Assembly (NCBI GenBank): GCA_024803745.1 | Contig: JANJXV010000004.1 | Span: 48,129,358 to 48,193,357 of the forward strand | Direction of reading: 5' to 3' | DNA length: 64,000 nt | From: Megascapheus bottae | Taxonomy: Eukaryota; Chordata; Mammalia; Rodentia; Geomyidae | Shown here: piece by piece, positions 27,901 through 35,352 of the stretch | Position numbering within the stretch: position 1 is the stretch's first letter | How the letters are laid out: every line of letters starts with the position of its first letter | Translations under genes and position numbers: made by a program | The notes under the pieces: model-generated | The model's database searches: none | What the model saw: the letters and a program-made list of their open reading frames with translations, nothing else | Told to the model about the DNA's origin: nothing

Positions 27901-29259
27901 ACTATTCTATGGGGGTTGATAGTAATACGCTGGGTATAGTATCTCACCTGAGTTACCTAACTTGTAATTATGCACAAGTGTAAATAAAAAGCATGAAATA
28001 CTGCGTTTAAGTTTTGAGAAACTACAATCTTTTCAACAGAAACAACCGAGAAGAAAGGTGTCCTGTAAGATATAAAAGGTCTTACTTGGTTATATGACTT
28101 CTTAAAAAAGTTTTCCGTCCAAAAATAAAGGGGAGGCAGCGAGAGTTTCCTGACAAATGACTTACCACCTCTGACATGTAGTTCATCTCTCATCTCTTTA
28201 ATAATTTGGGCTGGCGTGACATACTCCTTTCCATCAAGGGTGTGAACTACTTCTAGCTGTTTCTGAGCAATTAATTTAGTCACAATCTCAATGCAGTTCC
28301 GCTCTGACAACCTAAAAAAAATAATAATAATAATTCAGGCATATACTTGACATACTGATGATCAACACCACCAACACAAGGGCCATGAAAACAAGCCTTC
28401 CAAAAACTTTGCCTGAAAAATCACTTTCCCATTCCAAAATGCCTTTTCTTTTCATTAGTACCACCCAGAAGCGCTTGCACACTCAAGTCGTTTGCTCAAT
28501 TAATAAAAGGCTTCCCTCTCATGCAGACTTCCCATGCAGACGCTTTTCTAAACCTGCTTTTAGGGACTTCAAATCTGAATAGAAAATGGGGAATACATGA
28601 CTTAGGAACAGGTATACTTTTTAATTTTTTTTCTTAAATCAAATGTTTCTCTTCAAGTGTATGGGTGGCCTCAAACACGTGATGCTTATGTGTATGCACT
28701 CAAATGTGTATGTGTGATACGTTGTATGACTTATATCTCTGTGTGTTCAATATTGCTCAGCAGCGATTAGTCGGGACACATCCCCCCCCTCAGTTTGCTG
28801 GGCGTGTAGAAAGTGTCCGGGGCCTGCAGTTCCCAGAGATGACAGGTGGCGTGGGGCCGGGCCTAGGTCGGCCGGGGTGGGCCCGAGGGGTGGGGAGGCG
28901 GGATGGCTGCCCGGGGCACGCCGTCGCGGGGACCGAACGGCGGCGGCCAGACTCCCCACGCCCCTCCCCCGAGCTGCAGCCGGGGCCGCGGGCCTCCCCG
29001 CCGGGGCCTGGGACACGCGCAGCGCCCGCTGGGGCTCGGGTCAGGGACGGCGCAGCAGCGGCCCGGGCTCGGGACCAGGCGAGACCGCGGGACCAGGGCG
29101 GAGGATCGGGAGCTCAGGCCTGGGACCACCCCGGGGGATCCACCACTGAGGATTCCACCATGGAGAGGGGAGGGTCCGGCACCTCTGCGTGGCCTCGGCG
29201 AACTGCGCCCGCTGGAAATCAGCCGCCAACCGCCGGATCTCTTCCCAAGCGTCCGCCAT
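2904..29259 (-). CDS. UFL1: UFM1-protein ligase 1, 19 coding exons
   Basis: E3-like ligase that transfers UFM1 from UFC1 to substrates, known to act at the ER membrane with DDRGK1 and CDK5RAP3 (ribosomal uL24/RPL26 is the best-known target). The protein starts [15 protein letters not shown] and ends [11 protein letters not shown], as in human UFL1. The coding exons on the minus strand are 29183-29259, 28166-28311, 27165-27193, 26290-26387, 25700-25814, 22741-22871, 19321-19379, 18362-18508, 17043-17218, 15811-15990, 13235-13355, 10808-10930, 7890-8007, 6914-7077, 6698-6828, 5038-5118, 4686-4771, 3763-3943 and 2904-3122. They sum to 2,382 bp, or 793 aa plus stop, and every junction keeps frame. 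Compared with human (794 aa) one Thr is missing in the MSST-SASG stretch near residue 520. A lysine-rich acidic linker (about residues 405-465) lies between the N-terminal winged-helix region and the C-terminal helical region. No disabling change was seen, so the gene looks functional. The human comparison is from memory. Confidence 0.97.
3293..3370. repeat. 26-bp minisatellite, three copies
   Basis: Three tandem units starting GATCACTTTAC. Units 1 and 3 agree at 25 of 26 bases; unit 2 has two transitions. Each unit holds the inverted pair TCAC...GTGA. UFL1 intron 18. Confidence 0.93.
3763..3943 (-). CDS. UFL1: UFL1 coding exon 18
   Basis: Residues 661-721 ([20 protein letters not shown]...FLNHRIPE), almost identical to human. 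Acceptor GTTTTAG|, donor CCAGAG|GTATTA. Confidence 0.97.
4085..4150 (+). mobile_element. LINE-1 3' tail fragment
   Basis: Only the last bases (TGTAACTGTAACCCCTCTG, AATAAATAAAAT) remain. UFL1 intron 17. Confidence 0.6.
4686..4771 (-). CDS. UFL1: UFL1 coding exon 17
   Basis: Residues 633-660 ([20 protein letters not shown]...). Acceptor TTTCTAG|, donor GAAAG|GTAACA. Confidence 0.96.
5038..5118 (-). CDS. UFL1: UFL1 coding exon 16
   Basis: 27 codons, residues 606-632 ([20 protein letters not shown]...NEK). Phase 0 at both ends. Acceptor TTATAG|, donor GAAAAA|GTAAGT. Confidence 0.96.
5785..6218 (-). mobile_element. ID-headed SINE split by a second copy
   Basis: The older copy is 5785-5848 plus 6090-6218. 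A younger minus copy (5849-6076) sits inside it with TCCTTGGGCTTTT duplicated at 5836-5848 and 6077-6089. UFL1 intron 15. Confidence 0.88.
6698..6828 (-). CDS. UFL1: UFL1 coding exon 15
   Basis: Residues 562-605 ([20 protein letters not shown]...DDPATITSE). Acceptor TTTTTCCAG|, donor AGTGAA|GTATGT. Confidence 0.96.
6914..7077 (-). CDS. UFL1: UFL1 coding exon 14
   Basis: Residues 507-561 ([17 protein letters not shown]...FEKGMKYFA). Acceptor TATACAG|, donor TTGCAG|GTACAT. The intron that follows (6829-6913) is only 85 bp. Confidence 0.96.
7890..8007 (-). CDS. UFL1: UFL1 coding exon 13 (GC donor)
   Basis: Residues 468-506 ([19 protein letters not shown]...AEYLI) plus two bases of Lys507. The frame requires the exon to end at AATAAA|GCAAGT, a GC donor. 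The nearby GTAGAA would break the frame into exon 14. Acceptor AATAG|. Confidence 0.93.
9405..9710 (+). mobile_element. LINE-1 3' end
   Basis: Purine-rich 3' UTR (AGGGAAGGGGGG...) ending TAACCCTTCTATTAATTAC and poly(A). Weak duplications (AAACTTGTTGA / AAACTAGTTGA) may flank it. UFL1 intron 12. Confidence 0.8.
9755..9955 (-). mobile_element. ID-headed SINE, full length
   Basis: Flanked by TATGAATACTTTT at 9742-9754 and 9956-9968. UFL1 intron 12. Confidence 0.92.
10105..10167. repeat. AT-rich dinucleotide tract
   Basis: (TA)n with TATTTATG breaks, self-complementary. UFL1 intron 12. Confidence 0.85.
10808..10930 (-). CDS. UFL1: UFL1 coding exon 12
   Basis: Residues 427-467: a Gly/Ser-rich stretch, then the basic [11 protein letters not shown] and the acidic [11 protein letters not shown]. 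This is the likely disordered charged linker of the protein. Acceptor ATACCAG|, donor CACAG|GTTTGT. Confidence 0.96.
11728..11912 (-). mobile_element. ID-headed SINE
   Basis: Minus copy with the T-run at the left and a slightly damaged head (GACCTACCAAAGCCTGGACC). UFL1 intron 11. Confidence 0.85.
12330..12530 (+). mobile_element. LINE-1 3' end
   Basis: Same 3' UTR type as 9405-9710, ending in ATTACAATAAAAAATATA. UFL1 intron 11. Confidence 0.78.
12771..12987 (+). mobile_element. ID-headed SINE (IDL-Geo type)
   Basis: Full copy with A and B boxes, ending in a poly(A) that has grown into (GAAAA)n. CGTTGTTGGAAT and CATTGTTGGAAT flank it. UFL1 intron 11. Confidence 0.88.
13235..13355 (-). CDS. 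UFL1: UFL1 coding exon 11
   Basis: Residues 387-426 ([19 protein letters not shown]...). It ends in the basic run [13 protein letters not shown], a candidate nuclear-localisation segment. Acceptor ATTTCAG|, donor CAACAG|GTAATT. Confidence 0.96.
13533..13783 (+). mobile_element. 7SL/B1-headed SINE with ID-type tail
   Basis: Head reads CTGGTGGCTCATGCCTGTAA and CAGGAGGCTGAG (Alu/B1-like). The second half reads GCACTGTGGCTC...GTAGAGTGCTAACCTTGAG. Ends in (AAAT)n. UFL1 intron 10. Confidence 0.82.
13945..14137 (-). mobile_element. 7SL/B1-headed SINE, minus
   Basis: Partial tail half then head (CTCCTAAGTAGCTAGGCTGA). With 13533-13783 it forms a second inverted SINE pair in UFL1 intron 10. A B1-like monomer also lies at about 14775-14875. 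Confidence 0.7.
14365..14425. repeat. AT-rich dinucleotide tract
   Basis: TATATATACA/TGTGTATATACA mix. UFL1 intron 10. Confidence 0.8.
15095..15300 (-). mobile_element. ID-headed SINE
   Basis: Minus copy with a small local duplication (GAGTACACACGAGTAC). CAGTGTTTT flanks both sides. UFL1 intron 10. Confidence 0.87.
15357..15563 (+). mobile_element. diverged 7SL/B1-headed SINE
   Basis: Head AGCTGTACATGCTTATAATC and tail CAGTAGAGCACCTGCACTG with A-run. UFL1 intron 10. Confidence 0.65.
15811..15990 (-). CDS. UFL1: UFL1 coding exon 10
   Basis: Exactly 60 codons, residues 327-386 ([20 protein letters not shown]...HQKAEK). Phase 0 at both ends, so skipping would keep the frame. Acceptor ACTCTAG|, donor GAAAAG|GTAATC. 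Confidence 0.96.
16371..16585. mobile_element. inverted pair of ID-headed SINEs (head to tail palindrome)
   Basis: 16371-16489 is a plus copy and 16490-16585 a minus copy of the same element. Arms of about 95 bp meet with almost no loop. UFL1 intron 9. Confidence 0.85.
17043..17218 (-). CDS. UFL1: UFL1 coding exon 9
   Basis: Residues 268-326 ([20 protein letters not shown]...TWVDIS). Acceptor TCCTAG|, donor TTTCA|GTATGT. The intron that follows (15991-17042) carries the inverted SINE pair. Confidence 0.96.
18362..18508 (-). CDS. UFL1: UFL1 coding exon 8
   Basis: Residues 219-267, including [20 protein letters not shown] and the [11 protein letters not shown] stretch, which are strongly conserved with human. 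Donor TTTAG|GTAACT. Confidence 0.97.
18905..19145 (+). mobile_element. possible MaLR-type LTR remnant
   Basis: GCTATAGTTTGGATG at the start and GGTCTTCAGGTTGCTG in the middle resemble mammalian MaLR LTRs. Much is missing. UFL1 intron 7. Confidence 0.4.
19066..19140. repeat. 40-bp tandem duplication
   Basis: Two units containing TATGTTATCTTGCAATACG, inside an old LTR-like stretch. UFL1 intron 7. Confidence 0.85.
19321..19379 (-). CDS. UFL1: UFL1 coding exon 7 (59 bp)
   Basis: Codes [20 protein letters not shown] (to residue 218). Acceptor CATACAG|, donor TACT|GTGAGT. Phases 2 and 1 fit both neighbours. Confidence 0.96.
19480..19705 (-). mobile_element. 7SL/B1-headed SINE, minus
   Basis: Contains TTGAGCCACAGGGCCACTTC and GGCATGAGCCACTGTGCCC. 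It sits about 100 bp from UFL1 exon 7, in intron 6. Confidence 0.75.
19785..20195 (+). mobile_element. second probable twin-primed LINE-1 end
   Basis: 19785-19975 matches the L1 3' UTR in minus orientation and 19978-20195 matches the adjoining 3' part in plus orientation with a poly(A)-like end. Clear duplications were not found. Lies in UFL1 intron 6. Confidence 0.65.
20670..21085 (-). mobile_element. LINE-1 3' end, minus orientation
   Basis: Begins with a T-run and the 3'-terminal segment (GGGGTTACAG, then CACCAGATAG), then 3' UTR and part of the distal ORF2 region. UFL1 intron 6. Confidence 0.8.
22741..22871 (-). CDS. UFL1: UFL1 coding exon 6
   Basis: Residues 156-198 ([20 protein letters not shown]...). 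Acceptor CCTTAG|, donor ACCCG|GTGAGA. It is hidden in the minus strand beneath a spurious plus-strand ORF. Confidence 0.96.
23585..23830 (+). mobile_element. 7SL/B1-headed SINE with ID-type tail
   Basis: Complete copy from GCTGGGCATGATGGCTCATG to an A-run. UFL1 intron 5. Confidence 0.82.
24165..24340 (-). mobile_element. partial SINE, minus
   Basis: Only the tail half survives, with a T-run and (GT)n at its right. Confidence 0.6.
24999..25200 (+). mobile_element. ID-headed SINE, full length
   Basis: Near-consensus copy (GGCTGGGAGTTTGGCCTAGT to CAGGACTGGCC, poly(A)). Flanked by AAAAGACAATGTTA and AAAAGACAATATTA. UFL1 intron 5. Confidence 0.92.
25700..25814 (-). CDS. UFL1: UFL1 coding exon 5
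   Basis: Residues 117-155 ([15 protein letters not shown]...GNFLTQ), part of the winged-helix region. Acceptor ATATTAG|, donor ACACAG|GTACTA. The 2.8-kb intron 5 that follows holds several SINEs. Confidence 0.96.
26290..26387 (-). CDS. UFL1: UFL1 coding exon 4
   Basis: Residues 85-116 ([17 protein letters not shown]...) plus two bases of Glu117. Acceptor TTTTCCAG|, donor GATGA|GTAAGT. Confidence 0.96.
26870..27080 (-). mobile_element. 7SL/B1-headed SINE, minus
   Basis: Tail (GGTCTTGGGGCTTGACCACA) and head (CATTCTGAGTAGCTTCC). UFL1 intron 3. Confidence 0.7.
27165..27193 (-). CDS. UFL1: UFL1 coding exon 3 (29-bp microexon)
   Basis: Codes [10 protein letters not shown] (residues 75-84). The flanks are TTTAAAG| and CAG|GTAAAT. 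At 29 bp it is easily missed by ORF searches. Skipping it would shift the frame. Confidence 0.95.
28166..28311 (-). CDS. UFL1: UFL1 coding exon 2
   Basis: Residues 26-74, including [10 protein letters not shown] and DELHVRGG, the N-terminal segment used in the complex with DDRGK1. The acceptor follows a T-run (TTTTTTTAG) and the donor is GTG|GTAAGT. Confidence 0.97.
29183..29259 (-). CDS. UFL1: UFL1 coding exon 1
   Basis: Codes residues 1-25 plus two bases of Arg26. The ATG sits in a CpG island and the donor is AG|GTGCCG. Intron 1 is 871 bp. Confidence 0.96.
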
Positions 29260-29276
29260 AGCCGCCCCGACAGCAA

Positions 29277-29283
29277 CACGTCA
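29277..29283 (-). promoter_or_regulatory. candidate ATF6/XBP1 or CREB-type site TGACGTG
   Basis: The minus strand reads GCTGACGTGTTGC, centred about 20 bp upstream of the UFL1 ATG. TGACGTG is the core shared by unfolded-protein-response elements and CRE half-sites. The match is short, so function is inference. Confidence 0.45.
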
Positions 29284-29372
29284 GCTCCGGACTCTGGAAG
29301 GCTGGGCGGCGACGGGCCGCGCAGAGGGACAAGAGTCCACGCCCCCCGACGCCGGCAAGAGCGCGCGTTACG

Positions 29373-29388
29373 CCCGCAGGGGGCGGGG
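29373..29388 (+). promoter_or_regulatory. candidate CTCF site overlapping a GC box
   Basis: CCCGCAGGGGGCGGGG matches the CTCF core (CC-C-AGGGGGC) on the plus strand. The last bases (GGGCGGGGC) also form an Sp1 GC box. It lies about 115 bp upstream of the UFL1 ATG. Confidence 0.5.
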
Positions 29389-29405
29389 CCGGAGGAGACG
29401 CAGGC

Positions 29406-29419
29406 CCGCCCCCTAGTGG
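29406..29419 (-). promoter_or_regulatory. candidate CTCF site
   Basis: The minus strand reads CCACTAGGGGGCGG, a near-consensus CTCF core, in opposite orientation to the site 20 bp away. Confidence 0.55.
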
Positions 29420-29425
29420 GAGCTT

Positions 29426-29466
29426 GTGAGTGTGCGCGCGCATGTACCTGTGCGTGTGCGTGTGTG
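29426..29466. repeat. GT/GC alternating purine-pyrimidine tract
   Basis: An imperfect alternating run (GTGTGCGCGCGCATGT, then TGTGCGTGTGCGTGTGTG) directly upstream of the CpG-island promoter. The base pattern favours Z-DNA. Confidence 0.7.
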
Positions 29467-29499
29467 CCAGCCCACTGGGTCGACCTTAGGGCCTGTGAG

Positions 29500-29900
29500 C
29501 CTGTGAATGGGAAAGATGGGGGCGTTGGGGGGGGGAGGGGGACATGAAAATCAAGTTAGTAAAGCATTTCATATCTTCGTATTATTCCTGTTTCTTCCAC
29601 GTGGTAATTCCATCGATGCCCCCTTTTTCTTTTCTGTCCTTTTATGGGGATCAGGTGAGACAGGTGCGTGTCATGCCTGCTTGTGGGGAAACTTGGGCCC
29701 AGAGCTGCATGAAGCACACTGTAGATGGCAATCCTTGCACAACACCAGTGCATTTGGAGATCATAAATGCTGTGAGCCTTTCTGGTATGGAGATAGCCCC
29801 ACCGAACACGAAGTGGGCCTGGCTACCAGGGAGTGCAGGAGCGCGGGGAACATATGTTTTGATTCTCTCTGCTGAGATGGGTGAAGAGTAGAATTTTGTT
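29500..29900. other. unique-looking upstream flank of UFL1
   Basis: Not repeat-like. Holds overlapping open frames up to 122 codons on plus, but no recognisable domain, no partner exon and no codon bias. It could be the first exon of a divergent non-coding RNA. Confidence 0.35.
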
Positions 29901-29904
29901 GTTG

Positions 29905-30125
29905 TTTTTTGGGTATGTTTTATTTTTTGCCTATACTGAAACTTGAATTGCTCCTGAGCTTTGGTTCTGAAGGCTAGCCCTCTACCACCACAGTTCCAGT
30001 TTAGGCCTTTGAATGGATAATTAGAGGTAAGAGTTTCAAGAACTTTCCTGCCTGGGCTGGTTTCAAAGTGTGATCCTCCTGAGTAGCTAGGACTACAAGT
30101 GGGACCATCAGTACCAGGCTAAAAA
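29905..30125 (-). mobile_element. 7SL/B1-headed SINE, minus
   Basis: Recognisable by CCTGAGTAGCTAGGACTACA. It is the first repeat upstream of the UFL1 promoter. Confidence 0.7.
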
Positions 30126-30129
30126 CAGA

Positions 30130-31340
30130 TTTCCAATATGGGGTATTGTTCTCTTACCATTTGATCTTTAGACACGTTCTCCACTTTTTTGAACAATATA
30201 TTTTTTTCTTTTAGTCAGGAGCCCAATGCTGTCGATAAGCTGAAAATGTTATTTTCATTCCTTTCCCATCTCTATATATTATTCTGAATAACTCACATCC
30301 AGTGCCACAAATAGATTTTTCTATTAAAGTTTCTAGCTTTATTTTAGACAAAGAATTTGATCATAAAACCTCTCACTGAGTATTATATCTAACCAGGATA
30401 TTGCCTGGCACCTGAAGTCAATGCAGTAACCTAGCACATGGCAGATGATATGGTTTTAAAGATGATCAAGTCACACAAGCAGATATATTTATTCACAAAG
30501 CAAATACTGATTCTCTAATGATGTCATGGAGCTATCACAAACATGGTCTCACTATAGCAAATCATAAGTAAATGAAGTAGAAAATAAATGGTACTTCCCT
30601 TGCAGTGCAAAAGCAGTTACTGTAGTAAATTTTTGTGTGACTACTTTGCACCAGAGCCTTTTGATTAACATATGAAACCTACATTCTGCTGCCACTGTGC
30701 ACACATGTAAAAGAGCTTGTGGGTCACAGACACAGTCCTTTCAGGATTCTGTGGCTTTTCTATCTCAGGAAATTTTATTGTAAAGCTTTGATCTAGATCT
30801 TTGACAGGCCACAGTTTTAATTAAACGTTGCGCTCTTGTGACTGACTTAATTTCCACCTGATGGCCATATTTTCCAATGGAATATTCACTGCTTCCCCCC
30901 CTTTCTTTGTATTATTGTTGCTAGCAGCAACCAGAGTTTGAAATCAGAACTTCATGCTTGCTAGTCAGGCACTCTAGTACTAATATATAGATGGACTACC
31001 ATCTGAGTATTTTCAGGTTTCTATAGTTGCTATGATTAGAGGCATATGTCACCATGTCCAGTTTTTGAATATGGATCTCAACGTCTGCTTGAGCTGGCCT
31101 AGTACCACGATTCCCCAAATCTCAATATCCAGTGTAGTTTAAGGGACAGGCTTGTGCCACTGCACATGTCTGTGAATTGAGAAGGAGTCTCATAGCAGTG
31201 TGTGGTGAAGGAAGCTGCTCACTATATGAAAATCAGAAAAGATAAGAGAGCAGGAGATGGTACCAGGGACAAGATATGCCCTTCAAAGCACACCCTCTAT
31301 CATCTAGTCCTTCCCACTAGGCCTCACCATCTAATAATCA
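30130..31340. other. intergenic DNA
   Basis: Mostly unique. A badly decayed SINE-like stretch lies around 30920-31165. Nothing else seen. Confidence 0.5.
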
Positions 31341-31342
31341 TT

Positions 31343-31430
31343 GAGCAGGGATTATGGCTCTGTGGTAGAGAGCACTTGCCTAGCAGATACAAGGTCCTAG
31401 GGTTGATTCTGCAGCATTGCTAGGAAAATG
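31343..31430 (+). mobile_element. ID-like SINE monomer
   Basis: tRNA-like body (GTGGTAGAGAGCACTTGCCTA, shortened here to its key boxes, then GGGTTGATTCT) whose A-rich tail has become the (GGA)n tract that follows. Confidence 0.7.
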
Positions 31431-31439
31431 AGGTGGAAA

Positions 31440-31560
31440 AGGAAAGAAAGAGGGGCAGAGGAGGAGGAGGAGGAGAAGGAGGATGAGGAGGAGGAGGAGG
31501 AGGAAGAGGAGGAGGAGGAGGAGGAGGAGGAGGAGGAGGAGGAGGAGGAGGAGAGAAAGA
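31440..31560. repeat. (GGA)n purine tract
   Basis: About 120 bp almost purely of G and A on the plus strand, mostly GGA triplets with a few GAA/GAT breaks. Open reading frames across it (poly-Leu on minus) are artefacts. Confidence 0.93.
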
Positions 31561-32417
31561 TGAAAATAATGGATTAGAATATAGACCAGATCAAGCATTG
31601 TGTTGTGATAAGATAAAACATGAAAAGAGATTTTTCTGACAGCACTGAAGATGGAGACCCTAACCCCAAAGCATCACAGAATCAGAATAGCAGGCAAGGG
31701 AAAACTCTCTCATTTATTCCTACTAAATGGCTCACCTGACACAGAAATAATTGCTCTGCCAAGTCTCTGGCAGATTAGTTAGTTTTTGCTTCAGCTCTTA
31801 AACTGATGAGATGTTCCTTTCTGTCAAGGTAGACTCATCCATTTTGGACAGATCTGTTAGAAATTCCTTCTTTGTATGAGACCAAGATCTGTTTCCATGT
31901 AGCCTTTGGTTGCCTTCCTTGGGTGAGAGACCACAGGAGTGTAATGTATCTTTTTTTTGTAATGTATCTTTTTTATGATAGCTCTCCAAATATATGAACC
32001 ATGTCTCTCCTGTTTTCTTTTACCAACTTAAAAAGTCATTGATTCTCATCTGTTAGCTTCCTGGTTATCAAATCAAGATGTATTTTATGTATAGAATGAG
32101 TACACCAAATGACAGCAAGGTTAATTTGTTAGATGCTTGGTGATGAACCATACCTGGCTGATATTTATGAAATTCCTATCAAACCAGACTTAGTCTGTTG
32201 TGTACTTGAATAATTTTATTTGATAAGTTTTACCTTATTGGTTTTAAGCCATCAATTCAGTTACTCATTATTTTGTTTTTAAAACAAAACAGTCATTGGA
32301 GTCATTGGGCTATGCCCTGGGTATATTATAGAGTATTACTAGTTCTATTAATTAGTTGATGTTATTAAAAATATTACTAGTTGATATTATTAAAAATATT
32401 ATGCTTAGGCTCCTAGT

Positions 32418-32650
32418 TAGCAGCCGGTAGCTCATGCCTGGAATCCTAGCTAATCAAGAGGCTGAGATATGAGGATCTCAGTTTGAAGCCAGTGCAGGCA
32501 AGAAATTCTGTGAAACTCATCTCCAATAAACTACTCAAAAAGCCAGACGTGGTGCTGTGGCTTAAAGTAGTAAAGCGCTCATTTTGAGCAAAAAGAAGCT
32601 CAGAGACAGCACCCAAGCCCAGAGTTCAAGCCCCAGGTCTGGAAAAACAA
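32418..32650 (+). mobile_element. 7SL/B1-headed SINE with ID-type tail
   Basis: Clear copy: GGTAGCTCATGCCTGGAATC at the head and CAGAGTTCAAGCCCCAG at the end. Confidence 0.82.
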
Positions 32651-34380
32651 AATATTATACCAAGAATTTCATGTTATTATCTATTTTACTAGTTACCTTT
32701 CCTGCCATAGGTTTGACAATAAGACTCCATATCCTGCTTATATTCATTGAGTTGGAGTCTCATAAATTATTTGTCTTTGCTGCCTGAAATTACAATCCTC
32801 TCATTTCTACCTTTCAATTTAATTAAGATTACAAGCATGATCCATCATGCCTGCCTCTCTATTTCCTTAATGTAATTCATATAGTGTTACTCTTTTAATA
32901 ACTTTTTAAACCAAATAATGCTTGCTTTGATATTTTTTCTTCAAACTCAACACAAGATTATAAAGTAGCTTTTGATATTTATAGGTTTTCTTAAAGGTTG
33001 AGGAGCTGCTTGTGACCTTAAACTTTCATTAGTAAAACAATGACTAACAATCTCTGTGGGTTATCATCTTGTCATTTTTTATGACATCTACATTGCCTAA
33101 CTTATCAAGGCAAATCTATGTAAATACTTTTAAAGGCACACAATTTTCACTATACTTCTGCCTACACTTAATCCCTAATGATGTTATTTGTGATGGATTT
33201 TAGCACCATGTCTTTTTAAAAATTGTGCTGTAAATATATTTTTCCCCAAAGCACTAACTATTCTTTTGTTTCCAAGGGAACAGAGTCTATATTAGTCGTT
33301 TCTGGTTTTTTTCCCCTATCCCTTCACAACACTGAATTCAGAGCCAGATTTATTAGCTCCAGGCTTTACTTGCTTTGCTGTGTATTTCTCCATAATCTAG
33401 ACTCATGCAAAAAATGACAAAAAGGCAAATCCACAAAGGAACAAGTTAGTGTTCTTGTCATTGTTTGAGTCCCATTCTCAGAGGAGCTGAAAATTCTCCT
33501 ATTTCATCAACAAAATGTGACTTAAAGGGATATATTGCCAACTTGTATTATTGCCTGGCATAGTGTGTCACTGTGCAGCTTATAGTCATAGGACTCATTG
33601 TAAAGAAATACAGCCTAGTATTTCCTGGTAAGCAAGAAAATCCCAGACTGGCTTCTATCTCCAGAACAATCATATCCTCCCTCTTTATTGCCTATACCAC
33701 CTCCTTTCTCTATTTCTTCCCTATCCATCACTTTTTCCACTTTCTCATTTTCCCCATACATTAGTTATCAGTCACATTGATAAAATTATAGATCACAAAA
33801 AATACATACTTGTAGTAGATGGCATGTCTAGGAGTAGTACAACCACGTTCTAACTCATCAAAACCACACCTGGCATTCTTAAGTAACCTTCCCAGATTCT
33901 ATTCCTGAAAGAAAGGTCTGACCCAGATTGTCAAAGTGATACAAGCAAGGGTAGTTGGTATCTCATGTGAATGATTTTTTAAAAGTGTCTTTAATATTTC
34001 AATTCTTCAAAGAAATTCTTACATTTTAGGCATGTTTCTCTGAATCATAAAATTCATGCTTGTATTGTAATCAGATAAATCTATTTATTAGAGGCATTAC
34101 TGCTGATACCTGACATTGTACATCATAATAGTTATAGTTCTTTGTAATGTTTACCCAGATGAGAAATTTTTGCCTTGTTGTATACCTGCTTGAGCATAGT
34201 ATATCCGTTTTGATATTACAGAGTTAGAAAATAAACAATACAGTATTTAATTCTCTTTCTGGATGTACTCAAAGCAGACCACTAGTCAATCATGGCAAAT
34301 CTTTGTCTAAGCCGGGAAATAACTTCAGAATCCTTCTCAAAAAATGTTCCAGCTAGCAGTTAACAATATACATTTATCTG
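32650..34380. other. intergenic DNA
   Basis: AT-rich with no recognised genes. A decayed SINE-like end near 32740-32860. The short ORFs have no family features. Confidence 0.5.
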
Positions 34381-34637
34381 ATGGGGGGCGGGGAAGGGGA
34401 ATAATAAAATGGTGACCTAAAGGACAAAGGGTGAATCAAAGAAACAACAATACTCATAAGACACTATGTTGGAAATGAACTTGACAACTTGGGGTGGAAT
34501 GAGGAGGTGTTAGGGAGAAGGGAAAGTGGGAGAAAATTGAGGGAGGGGTAAAAATATTTAACAAGAAATGTACTCATTACTTATGTAAGTATAACCCCTC
34601 TGTATATCACCTTGCAATAACATAAAAAAGTAAATTA
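34380..34637 (+). mobile_element. LINE-1 3' end, different 3' UTR subtype
   Basis: Contains CTATGTTGGAAATGAACTT and GTATAACCCCTCTGTATATC before poly(A). The 55558-56130 copy has the same subtype. Confidence 0.72.
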
Positions 34638-34864
34638 ATGAAGAACAATATCATAGTTGCCAATGCAGAGGATGGACATAACTCAGAGAAACAGCCTCAT
34701 GTAGAGACCTTCATCAGCAGAATCTGATGAAGTATGTCAAGAATCTCTCCTGATGGCGAATAGTTCCAGGAAAGTCAGGTAGAGAGACTGTGATCTGAGA
34801 ATACAGGTATTGTCAGGAGATAACTCTGAATTGGACTAGGGTAGGTGCTTTACCCTGAGTCAAG

Positions 34865-35035
34865 CTCCAGCCATAGCGATGTTTTGATAATTGTGTACAA
34901 TGCTATAGTGAATTGTTGAGTGCAGACACTCCATTAAGACACTGATTTCAATTTCCTTCTGCATATTCTCAGACATAGGATTGCTGGGTCAGTGGTAGCT
35001 CCATTTTTAATTCCAAAGTTCTTGATATAGAACTA
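34865..35035 (-). mobile_element. old LINE-1 fragment
   Basis: Minus orientation of the ORF2 C-terminal region (tip-off: ATAGGATTGCTGGGTCA). Degraded and short. Confidence 0.55.
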
Positions 35036-35352
35036 ATTGTTTTATCAAGAATAATTAGAAAATGGTCACATACTAAAGAAATATAAATAAGAAAACAAAC
35101 TCAAGGTGCAGATATTTGGGCTATAATATTAGCTAATTTATTTAATAAATTTTTGGAGTACCTGTTATAGCCAAAAGGACACCCGTGAATATCTATGATG
35201 GCCTCTGTTTTTATCTTCAGGAGATTACATTGTGGTTGTGAAACTTATATCCCATATATATCATTATTTATAGCAAATGCAAATAAGACCCAAGAAAACA
35301 AATATATCATTACAAGATTATCATTGACCAAGAAGTTAAAAGGTATCCGAAG

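Larger units (their letters stand above)
28850..29420. promoter_or_regulatory. CpG island and promoter of UFL1
   Basis: A sharply GC- and CpG-rich block spans the first exon, the start of intron 1 and the upstream flank, in otherwise AT-rich DNA. No TATA box is evident, which fits a housekeeping promoter. Long ORFs here on both strands are by-products of GC content. Human has a divergent antisense lncRNA at this promoter (UFL1-AS1, from memory). No such transcript can be demonstrated here. Confidence 0.88.

Noticed and set aside
28703..29547. Several long overlapping ORFs on both strands (up to 214 codons)
   Set aside because: They lie in the CpG island, where stop codons are rare. The real coding part is UFL1 exon 1, and no other frame has family features.
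29507..29891. Possible small gene upstream of UFL1
   Set aside because: Two competing frames of similar length, no homology recognised. Kept only as an unassigned flank.
31380..31598. Poly-leucine ORF on the minus strand
   Set aside because: It is the translation of the (GGA)n tract.
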